Part shown: one piece after another, positions 1 to 8,111 of the stretch
Position numbering within the stretch: position 1 is the stretch's first letter
How the letters are laid out: every line of letters begins with the position of its first letter
NCBI RefSeq assembly: GCF_938030685.1
Contig: NZ_CALHHX010000202.1
Span: forward strand, 1-22,545
From: an uncultured Campylobacter sp.
GTDB lineage: Bacteria > Campylobacterota > Campylobacteria > Campylobacterales > Campylobacteraceae
Direction: 5' to 3'
DNA length: 22,545 nucleotides
Program-made: the position numbers and the translations under genes
Notes under the pieces: model-generated
Seen by the model: the letters and a program-made list of their open reading frames with translations, nothing else
Databases searched by the model: none
Told to the model about the DNA's origin: nothing

Positions 1-266
1 AGATTATGCTTTTTGACGAGGTTACCGCGGCACTTGATCCCGAGATCGTGCGCGAAGTGCTAGACGTAATGCTAAATCTTGCCAAAGAGGGGCAGACGAT
101 GCTAATCGTGACGCACGAAATGGGCTTTGCGCGCGCCGTAGCCGATCGCATAGTTTTTATGGACGAGGGAAGTATCGTGGAGATTAACGAGCCGGAAGCG
201 TTCTTCACCGCTCCGAAGAGCGAGCGTGCGAAGAAATTTTTAAATATGTTTGAATTTAAAAAATAA
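1..266 (+). CDS. Polar amino-acid ABC transporter ATP-binding protein (3' end only)
   Basis: This is the C-terminal part of the cytoplasmic ATPase of a polar amino-acid importer (GlnQ/HisP/PebC family), which powers uptake by hydrolysing ATP. The window begins inside the gene, so the Walker A and signature motifs are out of view. Visible are Walker B running into the D-loop (LFDEVTAALDPE) and the H-loop histidine (VTHEM), followed by a typical C-terminal helical end. The Walker B segment has Val where Pro is most common (DEPT), a tolerated variant. It ends 20 bases before cjaA, so the two are probably co-transcribed and the ATPase probably serves the CjaA cysteine importer. No permease gene follows; it would have to lie upstream of the window. 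Confidence 0.93.
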   Translation, partial: IMLFDEVTAALDPEIVREVLDVMLNLAKEGQTMLIVTHEMGFARAVADRIVFMDEGSIVEINEPEAFFTAPKSERAKKFLNMFEFKK

Positions 267-286
267 ATTTTAATAAAGGAGAAAAG

Positions 287-1147
287 ATGAAAAAAACGCT
301 AAGCACGCTTTTTATCTTAGTTGCGTTATTTTTCGCAGGTTGCAACGACGAGGGCAAAGGCTCCTCAAATTCCGCACAAGGTTCCGCCGCTCCGCAAAGC
401 TATATAGACGGAGTTAAAAAGCGCGGCGTGGTAAGGATCGCCGTTTTCGGCGATAAGCCGCCGTTTGGCTACATTGACGAGACGGGCAAAAACGCGGGAT
501 ACGACGTGTATTTTGCAAAACGCATCGCAAAGGAGCTTTTGGGCGATGAGAGCAAGGTGCAGTTCGTGCTCGTAGAGGCGGCCAATCGCGCGGAATTTTT
601 GGCGTCCGACAAAGTCGATATCACGCTTGCAAATTTCACCGTCACGCCGGAGCGTAAAGAGGTCGTGGATTTCGCGCTACCGTATATGAAGGTAGCTCTC
701 GGCGTCGCGAGCAAGGGCGGCGATATCACCGACGTTTCGCAGCTTAAGGACAAAACGCTTTTAATCAACAAAGGCACGACCGCGGATCTGTATTTTACGA
801 AAAACCACCCCGAGATCAAGCTTTTAAAATTTGACCAAAATACCGAGACTTTCGGTGCGATGCTGGACGGCAGAGGCGATGCGATCGCGCATGATAATAC
901 GCTTTTGTTTGCGTGGACGAAGTCAAACCCTGGCTTTAAGGTAGGCATCCGCTCGCTCGGCGATCAGGACGTCATCGCGCCTGCGGTCAAAAAGGGCAAC
1001 GACGAGCTTCGCAAATGGCTTGACGATCTAATCGTAAAGCTTGCGGGCGAGAAATTTTTCCACGCCGACTACGACGCGACGCTAGCGCCGGTATACGGCG
1101 ACGACATCAAAGCTGACGACGTCGTAATCGAGGGCGGGAAGTTATAA
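287..1147 (+). CDS. cjaA: CjaA, cysteine-binding lipoprotein of an ABC importer
   Basis: Solute-binding protein of an amino-acid ABC importer (SBP family 3), 286 aa. Residues 1-18 are a lipoprotein signal peptide ending at Cys19 (FFAGC, with Phe at -3 instead of the usual Leu). The mature part carries long stretches I recognise from Campylobacter CjaA, the cysteine-binding surface antigen, for example FGDKPPFGY, FVLVEAANR, LPYMKVALGV, NKGTTAD, FDQNTETF, HDNTLLFAW and the C-terminal DDVVIEGGK. The start is preceded by AAAGGAG at good spacing. It follows the ABC ATPase by 20 bases. Ligand specificity (cysteine) is transferred from the C. jejuni protein and is not shown by the sequence alone. 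The protein should be anchored to a membrane facing the periplasm. Confidence 0.93.
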   Translation: MKKTLSTLFILVALFFAGCNDEGKGSSNSAQGSAAPQSYIDGVKKRGVVRIAVFGDKPPFGYIDETGKNAGYDVYFAKRIAKELLGDESKVQFVLVEAANRAEFLASDKVDITLANFTVTPERKEVVDFALPYMKVALGVASKGGDITDVSQLKDKTLLINKGTTADLYFTKNHPEIKLLKFDQNTETFGAMLDGRGDAIAHDNTLLFAWTKSNPGFKVGIRSLGDQDVIAPAVKKGNDELRKWLDDLIVKLAGEKFFHADYDATLAPVYGDDIKADDVVIEGGKL

Positions 1148-1202
1148 ATTTAGTCCAAGCTTAAAGTGCATTTTGAGCTAAATTTCATTCCAGAGGATCA
1201 AA

Positions 1203-2144
1203 ATGAGTATCACGTTTTTCGTCAAAAACAAAAAGAAGCCTTCGGGAGACGAAGCGCCCGTGATGAGCGTAGAGGAGGCACTACGGCTGGTGCCGAATTT
1301 ATCGCAGTTTAACGCGGATGAAGACGACGAGGAATTTGACGCTGAGGGTTTTTACAGCACGAAGCTAAGCGAGCTTAGCTGCTTGACTGCAGGTGCGGAC
1401 GGACTTAGCGGGCGCGGTCTTGAGGTATGCTACGAGGATGGCGCGTATAATGTCTGTATCGGCACGCCTAGCACCCGTTCAGACTGGCGGATCGCGCTAG
1501 AATACCTCAAAAATTTGGCCCTGAAAATGGACGGCGAAATCACGAGCGAGGACGGGGAGAAATTTAGCGCGCAAAATATCGAGGGCTTTGACTTCGAGTC
1601 TGATATACACGCTGGACTTGCAAATATAAAACGAAATTTGGAAGAGAAAGCGGTAATGTGTACGATTTACGGCGTGCGAAACGAAGTTTCATTTGATCAA
1701 AAAATTATCGCGCACATTATGGACGCGCCGGATCCCGCAGACGAATTTAGCAAATTCGTAACCGATATCCAAAACCTAAACGCATATTTTTCAGATCAGA
1801 TGTTTTCCGGCATAAACGAGGATAGTGAGATCATAGGGCGATATATCCTTCCGCAAGATATTGCTGCCGTACTACCCTTTGAGCCCAGAGTGGATTACAA
1901 TAATTTACAAATTCTGGGCGAGAAGGAAGTTTCGCGGTGGAGCGTCGCCATTTTTGGAGGCGATGAGGATCATTGTGAAAAGCACGATATTCTTGCGACG
2001 CTGAAATATGAAAATTTCATCCAAAATTTGCCGAAAGAAAAATACGAATTTATCGACGCGAAAAACATAATCGTAAGCGCATTTAGCAAAGCGGAATTTG
2101 ACGCTCTCATCGCAAAATGCGGCAAAGAGGGGCTGGCGGACTAA
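1203..2144 (+). CDS. Hypothetical protein, DUF4299-like
   Basis: A 313-aa acidic, soluble protein with no signal peptide or membrane segment. The start has an upstream GAGGA at good spacing. The opening (MSITFFVKNKKK), the segment GLSGRGLEV at about 67-75 followed by a tyrosine/acidic stretch, and TPSTRSDW at about 88-95 resemble what I remember of the DUF4299 family, which has a similar length; this assignment is from memory and tentative. No catalytic motif is apparent and the function is unknown. It lies 55 bases after cjaA on the same strand, so it could be read through from that unit, but its function need not be related to cysteine uptake. The C-terminal third is rich in Lys and Asp/Glu. 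Confidence 0.8.
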   Translation: MSITFFVKNKKKPSGDEAPVMSVEEALRLVPNLSQFNADEDDEEFDAEGFYSTKLSELSCLTAGADGLSGRGLEVCYEDGAYNVCIGTPSTRSDWRIALEYLKNLALKMDGEITSEDGEKFSAQNIEGFDFESDIHAGLANIKRNLEEKAVMCTIYGVRNEVSFDQKIIAHIMDAPDPADEFSKFVTDIQNLNAYFSDQMFSGINEDSEIIGRYILPQDIAAVLPFEPRVDYNNLQILGEKEVSRWSVAIFGGDEDHCEKHDILATLKYENFIQNLPKEKYEFIDAKNIIVSAFSKAEFDALIAKCGKEGLAD

Positions 2145-2666
2145 GCGGTTTATCTTGCCGCGGAATTTTACCGCCATGCTGTAATGAGACAGAGAGTAAA
2201 TTTAGCCTAGCCGAAATGCAGCCTAGCGCCCGTCGTCGCGGCAAATTTTAAGTCGCGCGCGGCGGCGTAAAATTTCAAGCGATAGTAGAATTCTAATACA
2301 AACTGCTTGTGCGATAAAAATTTATATCGCACAAGCAGTGATAAATCGCGAGCGGCCGTGCATTAAACAAATCGAAAATTTATAAAAATTTTATAGACGG
2401 CTTGCAAAATTTATGCAGATACTAACCGCGCACTCATCCTATCTTTTGATTAGAGCTCAAAGCAGCTTGTAGGCTACGCGCGGGCTAAATTTCCGTACCG
2501 ATGAGCCAAACGCACGATCCGCGCAACGCATCCATTTCTACGTTTAGCTAGACAGCGCATCTGTGTCGTGTAGCTGAGCCTACAATCCCGCGCGCTTTGT
2601 CCTATCTTACGCCGCTACGGCCGTATGCAGCCGCCTCTGCCATACTCCACAGCGCTGCTGCTCGCC
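2145..2666. other. Gene-free stretch between convergent genes
   Basis: About 520 bases between two convergent genes. I see no convincing coding frame: the short frames here lack ribosome sites and Campylobacter-like protein composition. It holds a perfect 15-bp inverted repeat at 2302-2339 (listed separately) and several AAATTT-type words. No tRNA-like cloverleaf or simple U-tailed terminator is visible. Confidence 0.6.
2302..2339. repeat. Perfect 15-bp inverted repeat (stem-loop)
   Basis: Left arm ACTGCTTGTGCGATA (2302-2316) and right arm TATCGCACAAGCAGT (2325-2339) are exact reverse complements around an 8-base AT spacer. As RNA it would form a strong hairpin in either direction. On the plus strand no U-run follows. 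On the minus strand the next bases are TTTGTATT, a weak U-tract, so it may act as a terminator for the minus-strand DUF3137 gene ending about 330 bases away. It could instead be a dispersed palindromic element. Confidence 0.75.
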
Positions 2667-4052
2667 TCATTCGCTCCAAATTTTGCGGTTCAAATTTAGC
2701 TCGCTCACGATACCCGCAAGCGCGCCGATCTCATCTACGTAAAGCGCTATCGTGGCGTCCTGCTTTAGCGAGCAGTCGATTCTAGGCTCGAAATTATCGC
2801 GCCAGGTCTCGATCGCCACGTAAATTTTATCCTCCCTTAGCACCGCGTTTATCTGCGAGCCCAGCCTTAGATAGATCTCCGTCAGTCGCTGCATCAAAAG
2901 CGGCGTCAGAGCGTATCTAGCGCCTACCTGATCGGTCGTATAGACGTCGAAAAACTCCTCAAATTTCACATCGTCCATATTCGCTCGCTGCCCGTATTTG
3001 CGCAGATTTCGCGAGTTTTTGTGACATACGCGCACCTCGCAGTTAAGCCTTTTATGAAAGTCCGCGACGAAAAGCACTCCGTGAAATTTTATGTCGGTGC
3101 GAGTGCCGTTTTTGGTGCGCACCTTTTCGGCGGCGTAAAAGTCGCTAAACCTCACGCGCACGCCCTGCACCTCCCCGCTCATCATATCCTCGCTCGATTG
3201 CTCGTTTATGTAGCAGTCGTAAATTTCAAAAAACTCATCCACCCCCAGCCCGCCGCTTTCGTCGTAGCTAAGCCCGAAGCTTTTTGCGATGCTCGCGATG
3301 ATCCTGCTTTTGAAATTTGATCTGAAATTCCGTCTTTTGCTCGCCGTCAAAAGAGCGCTCACGACGCCATAAACGGAGATGCCGAAAAATACGCCGGGCG
3401 CCACTTCGTCCCAAAAGCGCGCCACCAGTGCGCCCACACCGAGCCCTACGACAGCGGCGATGAGACTGGCCTTTTTCACCGCTTTTTGCAGCGCCGCGCG
3501 CTCATCCTCCAGGCTCTGCAGATCGGCTAGAAAGTTAAATTTTGATCCGGCTGCTCCGCTCTCTTTGCCCCCGCCCTCACCTTCGACGGCTTTGGGCTCA
3601 AACCTTCCGTAAGTAGCGCTCATGCGGCTATCGCTGTCCTTAAAGCCGCTACCCTCGCCCGCTTCAGCTTTTAATACCTGCCCCTCTTTCACATCGGCGC
3701 TTAAAATTTGCCCATCTTGCGCTGTGCCCTGCCCTAGCGCACCTGTATTTTGCGCCGTGTCGAAGTCGCTAAATTTATCAAAATTTGCGCGCTGCGTGCC
3801 GCCGTTTTTGCCAAAGTTTAAGCTGTAAAATAGGCGGTAGAGCAGCCCATTTAAGAGGGGAAAGATGATGAAAAGCGCGACTATGAGCCAATTCGTATCA
3901 AACGAGACGGGCTTCGCCCTCGTATTTAAAAGCACGTAAAGCCCGAGCAGCAGCAGGGTTATCAAAAATGAGACGAGCTTGCTAATACGCGCGAGCTTTT
4001 CGCGCCGTTTTTCAAGCAGGTAAAGCTCCTCTAAATCGCCGTTTCTATCCAT
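2667..4052 (-). CDS. DUF3137 domain membrane protein
   Basis: A protein of about 461 aa with two N-terminal membrane segments (near residues 24-43 and 55-80), a long variable Gly/Asp/Glu-rich linker, a second pair of hydrophobic segments (roughly 190-240), and a C-terminal soluble domain. That domain matches DUF3137: a segment like SRIIASIAKSFGLSYDE, then EIYDCYINEQSSEDMMSGEV, then a hydrophobic GVLFVADFHK. The family has no established function. I place the start at 4052 because the codon there is preceded by AAAGGCGG at good spacing; the in-frame ATG at 4073 would add seven residues and has no clear ribosome site. It stands alone, converging on the DUF4299-like gene. Confidence 0.85.
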   Translation of the reverse strand: MDRNGDLEELYLLEKRREKLARISKLVSFLITLLLLGLYVLLNTRAKPVSFDTNWLIVALFIIFPLLNGLLYRLFYSLNFGKNGGTQRANFDKFSDFDTAQNTGALGQGTAQDGQILSADVKEGQVLKAEAGEGSGFKDSDSRMSATYGRFEPKAVEGEGGGKESGAAGSKFNFLADLQSLEDERAALQKAVKKASLIAAVVGLGVGALVARFWDEVAPGVFFGISVYGVVSALLTASKRRNFRSNFKSRIIASIAKSFGLSYDESGGLGVDEFFEIYDCYINEQSSEDMMSGEVQGVRVRFSDFYAAEKVRTKNGTRTDIKFHGVLFVADFHKRLNCEVRVCHKNSRNLRKYGQRANMDDVKFEEFFDVYTTDQVGARYALTPLLMQRLTEIYLRLGSQINAVLREDKIYVAIETWRDNFEPRIDCSLKQDATIALYVDEIGALAGIVSELNLNRKIWSE

Positions 4053-4240
4053 AATCCGCCTTTTGTAGCGCATTTAAGCGCCGGTTTTTGCCGCGCAAAT
4101 GTTTAAATTTAACCGCGCGCCGCAGCCTGATCGCCGCTAAATTTAGCGCCCTGCTGTGATAAATTTTAAAATTTACTCCACCGCTTTAAATTTAGCCGTT
4201 ATAAAATTTTAAATTTCGTCTTTGCCGCGGCGCAGTTCGT

Positions 4241-5434
4241 TTAATGCGGGCAAATCTTTAGCGCATCTTTCAGCCGCCCTAGCCCGTCTTTTAGCAGCGC
4301 CCTAGAGGTCGCGATATTTAAGCGCAAAAATTTCTCGCCGCCCTTGCCGTATTGCGCGCCACAGGAGAGATACAGCCCCGTTTTTTCGCGGATGAAGCGC
4401 GCAAGCTCCGCGCTATCCTGCGTGTAAGCGCCCGCATCGAGCCACATCAGATAGGTCGCGTCTTGCGGCACGACATGCACCTGCGGAAGCTCACGCGCAA
4501 TAAATTCCGTCGCGAATTTGCGATTTTCGCTGAGGTATTCGCGCAAGGCGTCCAGCCACGCCGCACCCTTCGTAAATGCGGCGATCGCGCCCTGCACTGC
4601 GAAAAAATTCGGCTCGGCGATGTCGTCGGAATTTAGCGTCTTTGAAATTTTATGACGTAAGCGCTTATCTGCGGCAAAGACCGCCGCGCTTTGTAGCCCC
4701 GCGATGTTAAACGCCTTGGTTGGCGCGATTATGCTAGCCGAAATCCTCTCACAGCTCTTACTTGCCGCGGCAAATGGCGTGTAACGCACGCCGGGCTCGG
4801 TCAAATCGCAATGCACCTCATCGCTAAGCACCGTAACGCCGTGCTTCTCACACAGCTCGCCGATACGAGCAAGATCGTCTCTGCTAAAGGTGCGGCCGAC
4901 CGGATTGTGCGGGTTGCAAAGGATAAAAAGCGTCGTCTGCGGATCGGCGAGCTTAGCCTGCATATCCTCCCAATTGATGCTATAATCGCCGTTAGCGTAG
5001 GCAAGCTCATTCTCCACAGGCACGCGGGCGGCGTTTTTGATGCAGTAGTAAAAGCAGTTGTAAACGGGGCTCATTAGCAGCACGTTTTCGGCGAGCGAGG
5101 TGAGCTTACGGATGATCGAATCGATCGCAGGCAGCGTGCCGCTAGCATAGATTAGCCACTCCTTTTGGATTTCATAATCGTGGCGCGCGAGCCACCAGCC
5201 TTGATACGCGCTGCGCCATTCATCATCCACAAGCGAATAGCCCAAAACCCGCTCATTTAGCCGCTTTTGCAGAGCCTCGATGATCTCGGGCGCTACGGCA
5301 AAGTCCATGTCCGCGACCCACATCGGAAGCTCATTCTCGCCTACGTCCCATTTAAGCGACTTCGTGCCGCGGCGGTTTGGCAGAGTGTCGAAGTCGTATT
5401 TCTCCTTGCCACTTATAAAATCAAAAAGTCCCAT
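4241..5434 (-). CDS. patB: MalY/PatB family pyridoxal-phosphate C-S lyase
   Basis: A fold-type I PLP enzyme of 397 aa, the usual MalY/PatB length. These enzymes split C-S bonds (cystathionine or cysteine beta-lyase activity), giving pyruvate, ammonia and homocysteine or sulfide. Visible features are the N-terminal PMWVADMDF motif (38-45), CNPHNPVG (173-180), the cofactor aspartate in SDEVH (Asp205), the Schiff-base lysine in APTKAFN (Lys240) and a C-terminal LRLNIATSR substrate-carboxylate arginine region. It is cytoplasmic. Its ATG lies one base after the stop of the upstream DUF3737 gene and its ribosome site lies inside that gene, so the two are translated together. The exact substrate is not determined; cysteine degradation or methionine synthesis are both possible. 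Confidence 0.9.
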   Translation of the reverse strand: MGLFDFISGKEKYDFDTLPNRRGTKSLKWDVGENELPMWVADMDFAVAPEIIEALQKRLNERVLGYSLVDDEWRSAYQGWWLARHDYEIQKEWLIYASGTLPAIDSIIRKLTSLAENVLLMSPVYNCFYYCIKNAARVPVENELAYANGDYSINWEDMQAKLADPQTTLFILCNPHNPVGRTFSRDDLARIGELCEKHGVTVLSDEVHCDLTEPGVRYTPFAAASKSCERISASIIAPTKAFNIAGLQSAAVFAADKRLRHKISKTLNSDDIAEPNFFAVQGAIAAFTKGAAWLDALREYLSENRKFATEFIARELPQVHVVPQDATYLMWLDAGAYTQDSAELARFIREKTGLYLSCGAQYGKGGEKFLRLNIATSRALLKDGLGRLKDALKICPH

Positions 5435-5435
5435 C

Positions 5436-6278
5436 TTACGCCCTTAATTCAGTAATAATTTCAGTTTTAGACGCGTCCGTTGCGCCGTCTAGGATCAGCT
5501 CGCCGATGCTTGCCGCGCGGATCAGCCCGCTGCTCGGATTTTTGACGCTATCGATCGCACCTTTTATCTCGGCACGGACGTCGCTGTATTCAAACGCTAG
5601 CGTCGTATTTATGAGCTCGCAGTCTTGCAAGCGCAAATTTTGCATATAGCAAAAGCCCTGCAGGCTCTCGATCTTGCAATTTTTAAGCGTTACGTTTTTG
5701 GAATTCCACCCGAAGTACTCGCCCGCGATGAAGCAGTCCTCGATAAGGATATTTTCGCAGTTCCAAAACGCGTCCTTGGATAGGAGCTTAGAGTTTTTGA
5801 TCGTTACGTTTTTGCAGCCGTCAAAGCAGTAATCCCCAAAAAGCGATAGATTTTCGATACTTAAGCTTTCGCAATCAAGCCCAAAATAAGCGCCCTTTGC
5901 GGTGACATTTTTTAGCGTGACCTCGCTGCAGTGCCACAAGGTCTCTTGCGCGTCGTGAAATTCTACGTTTTGTAGCGCGGCGTCTTTTACGCGGCGAAAC
6001 CCTTTAGGCGCACCGTAGAGGCAATCTTTTAGCACCACGCCGCGGCTATACCAGATCCCTGCGCGCGCGATCTCGTCGAAGAAGCAGTCTTGCGCGCGGA
6101 TATTTTCGGCGTACCAAAACGGATATTTCCACTCAAATTTACAGTTTTGCGCGACGATATTTGCGCTGTGTTTTAGCGGCGACTCGCCCTCACCGAAGAC
6201 GGAATTTTCGATCCGCAGATCCTTTGCGCCGAACAGCGCGCGCTCGCCGCTAAAGTGCTTTTGTCTTAATATTTGCAT
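5436..6278 (-). CDS. DUF3737 family right-handed beta-helix protein
   Basis: A protein of 280 aa made of short repeated strands of the pattern (I/L)x(I/L)(E/K)(N/D)C/S, for example NVTIKNSKL, NILIEDCFI, NVTLKNCKI and NLRLQDCEL. This is the signature of a pectate-lyase-like beta-helix. The opening (MQILRQKHFSGERALFG) and the motifs FWYAENI, ETLWHC, AFWNCEN and LAFEYSDV match DUF3737 as I remember it. There is no signal peptide, so it is predicted cytoplasmic. Its biochemical role is unknown. I choose the start at 6278 because AAGGA precedes it at good spacing; an upstream ATG at 6317 falls before the promoter -10 box and is not supported. It is the first gene of a two-gene operon with the PatB-type lyase. 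Confidence 0.87.
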   Translation of the reverse strand: MQILRQKHFSGERALFGAKDLRIENSVFGEGESPLKHSANIVAQNCKFEWKYPFWYAENIRAQDCFFDEIARAGIWYSRGVVLKDCLYGAPKGFRRVKDAALQNVEFHDAQETLWHCSEVTLKNVTAKGAYFGLDCESLSIENLSLFGDYCFDGCKNVTIKNSKLLSKDAFWNCENILIEDCFIAGEYFGWNSKNVTLKNCKIESLQGFCYMQNLRLQDCELINTTLAFEYSDVRAEIKGAIDSVKNPSSGLIRAASIGELILDGATDASKTEIITELRA

Positions 6279-6308
6279 GGCTTTCCTTAGATTTAAAATT
6301 TGCTTCAG

Positions 6309-6314
6309 ATTATA
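6309..6314 (-). promoter_or_regulatory. -10 box for the DUF3737-patB operon
   Basis: A perfect TATAAT reads on the minus strand, about 30 bases upstream of the DUF3737 start codon. Transcription would start near 6302, leaving a leader of about 25 bases carrying the AAGGA ribosome site. Campylobacter promoters typically lack a -35 box, so a -10 match alone is meaningful. Confidence 0.6.
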
Positions 6315-6317
6315 CAA

Positions 6318-6705
6318 GGAATTTCAAAATTCCGCATAGATTAGGCGTATGAAACGCAAGCGAATTTTAAAAATTTTAAAATTTAAAGGCGGCGAGGGGC
6401 TAAATTTGATGTGCCTCGGTAGTGGTTACGAAACATATGCGGTGAATGCGCGGCAAATAGCCGCGCGCCTATAAGTCAATGGTGTACGTGCAAAATGCCC
6501 ATAAGCGCGTCAGGTAGCCACGGCTAGCCGCGTATTTACGCAGGCATCTGTATCTGCTCGCGACGCGTGTCGCTCGAAAGATACATAAAATTTATCGCAA
6601 GCGGCGCTTTATAAAATTTATAAAATTTTCTCCGAGCAACGTGTAAATTTTAGCAGACGTCGCAAAGAAGCGTAAAATTTTACCCCGCGCACAAACAGGG
6701 CGCGT
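6318..6705. other. Gene-free stretch
   Basis: About 390 bases with no supported gene. It contains AAATTTT words and a GC-rich 7-bp hairpin at 6448-6466 (GCGCGGC, AAATA loop, GCCGCGC) not followed by a U-run. It lies downstream of the YtkA-like gene (minus strand) and upstream of the DUF3737 promoter, so the hairpin could help end the YtkA-like transcript, though this is weak. Confidence 0.5.
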
Positions 6706-7185
6706 CTAATGTTCGTGGTGATGCAAGTGGATGTCTTCGCCGCGGTCTCGATCCGTAGCACGCTTTCGCAGATCAAAATACACAAAAAGCCCGCTGGGCT
6801 CGCCATCCTCGTAAATTTCAAGCTTGTAGCGCATTACGGCGTGCGTGCACACTGCAACGTCAAGCGTCGCTTCATAGCCGTCTGCACTGCGCTTTAGCGG
6901 GAATTCCGCATTGCCCATATTCATACTCACGCCCGAAATTTTAACGCTCGGATTTTTCAGCTCACGCGAAATTCCGCTTATTTTTAGCTCGTTTGCTCCC
7001 GCTTCGATCGGATGGCGCGCCACGCTAAAGAGCGCCTTCTGCCCGCCCGCGTTAGTCTCGCAGTCCTGTGCGGCTAGATTGCAACCCAGACGCGTCCTTA
7101 TGTCCTTAAATAATGCATCGCTCTCATCCGCGCCAAATCCTAAAGTAGCGGCGAAAATCAAGCTAAAACGTAGAGCCTTTATCAT
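6706..7185 (-). CDS. Exported YtkA/FixH-like small protein with His-rich tail
   Basis: A protein of 159 aa with an N-terminal signal peptide (MIKALRFSLIFAATLGFGA) and thus probably periplasmic. The core (about 50-140) has the pattern of YtkA/FixH-like beta-sandwich domains: a segment ending SGVSMNMGNAEFPL, then a tyrosine/acidic strand pair and a closing hydrophobic strand GLFVYFDLRK. The tail is DIHLHHHEH, six charged or metal-binding residues with five histidines, suggesting binding of a transition metal such as copper or nickel. Two Cys occur early and one near the middle (VCTH). The start at 7185 has AAAGGA upstream; an earlier in-frame Met (7236) would place non-signal residues before the signal peptide. 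The family assignment is by pattern only. Confidence 0.72.
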   Translation of the reverse strand: MIKALRFSLIFAATLGFGADESDALFKDIRTRLGCNLAAQDCETNAGGQKALFSVARHPIEAGANELKISGISRELKNPSVKISGVSMNMGNAEFPLKRSADGYEATLDVAVCTHAVMRYKLEIYEDGEPSGLFVYFDLRKRATDRDRGEDIHLHHHEH

Positions 7186-7267
7186 TATGATCCTTTGTAA
7201 ATGAAATTTGTGCGCAATTTTAGCAGAAAATTCCACGCCTATTAAAAATATTTATTAAAATTTTAGC

Positions 7268-7273
7268 TAAAAT
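7268..7273 (+). promoter_or_regulatory. Possible -10 box for the DUF1508 gene pair
   Basis: TAAAAT, 28 bases before the start codon of the DUF1508 gene, with a T-rich upstream region. A similar TAAAAT faces the other way near 7222 for the divergent YtkA-like gene. Both are one mismatch from the consensus. Confidence 0.4.
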
Positions 7274-7301
7274 AACGATATCTTTTACGAAAGGATGAAA
7301 A

Positions 7302-7664
7302 ATGGCTGAGTTTTTAATCAAAGACGCCAAGGACGGCTGCAAATTCGATCTACTTTATGACGGGCACGTACTGTGCACCTCCGAGGTTTACACGAGCAAG
7401 GCCGCTTGCAAAAACGGCATCGAAAGCGTCGCAAAAAACGCCGCGCTAAATAAGATCGAGGATCAAATCGCAGGCGGAGAAAAGCTAAATAATCCGAAAT
7501 TTGAGCTTTACACCGATAAAGCAGGCAAGGTTCGCTTCCGCCTAACGGCTAGCAACGGACAGATCATCGCCGTTAGCAAGGATTTTGAGGCCAAGGCGGA
7601 CGCCCTAAAAGTAATAGAACTTATTGTAAAACAGGCCCCAAAAGCCAAGATCAAGGAGGCGTAA
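7302..7664 (+). CDS. DUF1508 (YegP-like) protein
   Basis: A small cytoplasmic protein of 120 aa with two copies of the DUF1508 fold. The second copy is clear at about 66-110: F-R-L-T-A-S-N-G-Q-I-I-A-V-S-K-D-F plus an alanine-rich helix. The first copy (about 3-50) retains the helix (YTSKAACKNGIESVAKNAAL), a hallmark of this family. YegP-type proteins are of unknown biochemical function. AAAGGA precedes the ATG. The next gene begins immediately after this gene's TAA with its ribosome site inside this gene, so the pair is translated from one message. I see no enzymatic motif. Confidence 0.85.
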   Translation: MAEFLIKDAKDGCKFDLLYDGHVLCTSEVYTSKAACKNGIESVAKNAALNKIEDQIAGGEKLNNPKFELYTDKAGKVRFRLTASNGQIIAVSKDFEAKADALKVIELIVKQAPKAKIKEA

Positions 7665-8111
7665 ATGGACATAAACGGACTTGTAAATATGGTCTCGGCG
7701 CTTAAAAGCGACGATAAAAATTTAAGAGAATTTCAAAGCGGTCCGGTCGCTTTTATCGAGAAATTTTTAGGCGTGGATCTGCCAGACGATCAGACAAATG
7801 CGATAATTGCGGGCATCAGCTCAAATTTTTTAAGCAAAAACGAAAGCGGCGGATCTAGCTCGCTAGGCTCGATGCTGGGCGGACTTTTGGGCGGCGGCGA
7901 GGACGTGCAAGCAAACGCCGTCGATAGCAAAGGCGTGGATTTTAGCGCGCTGATCGGCAAAATCGCAAGCGCCAAGCTCGACCTCAACGGCGACGGCAAA
8001 ATCGATATCAACGACGCAAGTAGCTTTTTGGGCGATCTTTTAGGAGGAGGCGCAAACGGCGAAGACAAGGGGTTAAATTTAGGCAGCCTGCTAAAAACGT
8101 TTAAAATTTAA
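7665..8111 (+). CDS. Small Gly/Ser-rich protein with one EF-hand/dockerin-like loop
   Basis: A protein of 148 aa with no signal peptide. Three parts are visible: an N-terminal helical region (1-58), a Gly/Ser-rich stretch with the pattern LGSMLGGLLGGG (about 67-78), and a calcium-loop sequence DLNGDGKIDIND at 106-117. That loop has Asp, Asn, Asp, Asp and Asp at the coordinating positions 1, 3, 5, 9 and 12; Asp rather than Glu at position 12 is typical of dockerins. It is followed by a second Gly-rich stretch, FLGDLLGGG. Its start codon directly follows the stop of the DUF1508 gene, with AAGGAGG at good spacing. I do not recognise a named family. Calcium binding is inferred from the loop; a complete dockerin has two loops, and only one is seen. 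Confidence 0.8.
   Translation: MDINGLVNMVSALKSDDKNLREFQSGPVAFIEKFLGVDLPDDQTNAIIAGISSNFLSKNESGGSSSLGSMLGGLLGGGEDVQANAVDSKGVDFSALIGKIASAKLDLNGDGKIDINDASSFLGDLLGGGANGEDKGLNLGSLLKTFKI

Noticed and set aside
469..948. Minus-strand frame of 159 aa within cjaA
   Set aside because: Fully antisense to a well-recognised gene; serine-rich composition typical of a shadow frame.
2597..2785. Plus-strand frame of about 62 aa
   Set aside because: It overlaps the 3' end of the DUF3137 gene on the other strand, has no ribosome site, and its composition (Arg, Ser, Ala rich) is that of an antisense shadow.
6448..6466. GC-rich 7-bp hairpin as a terminator
   Set aside because: Not followed by a U-run in either direction and far from gene ends; noted only within the gene-free stretch.
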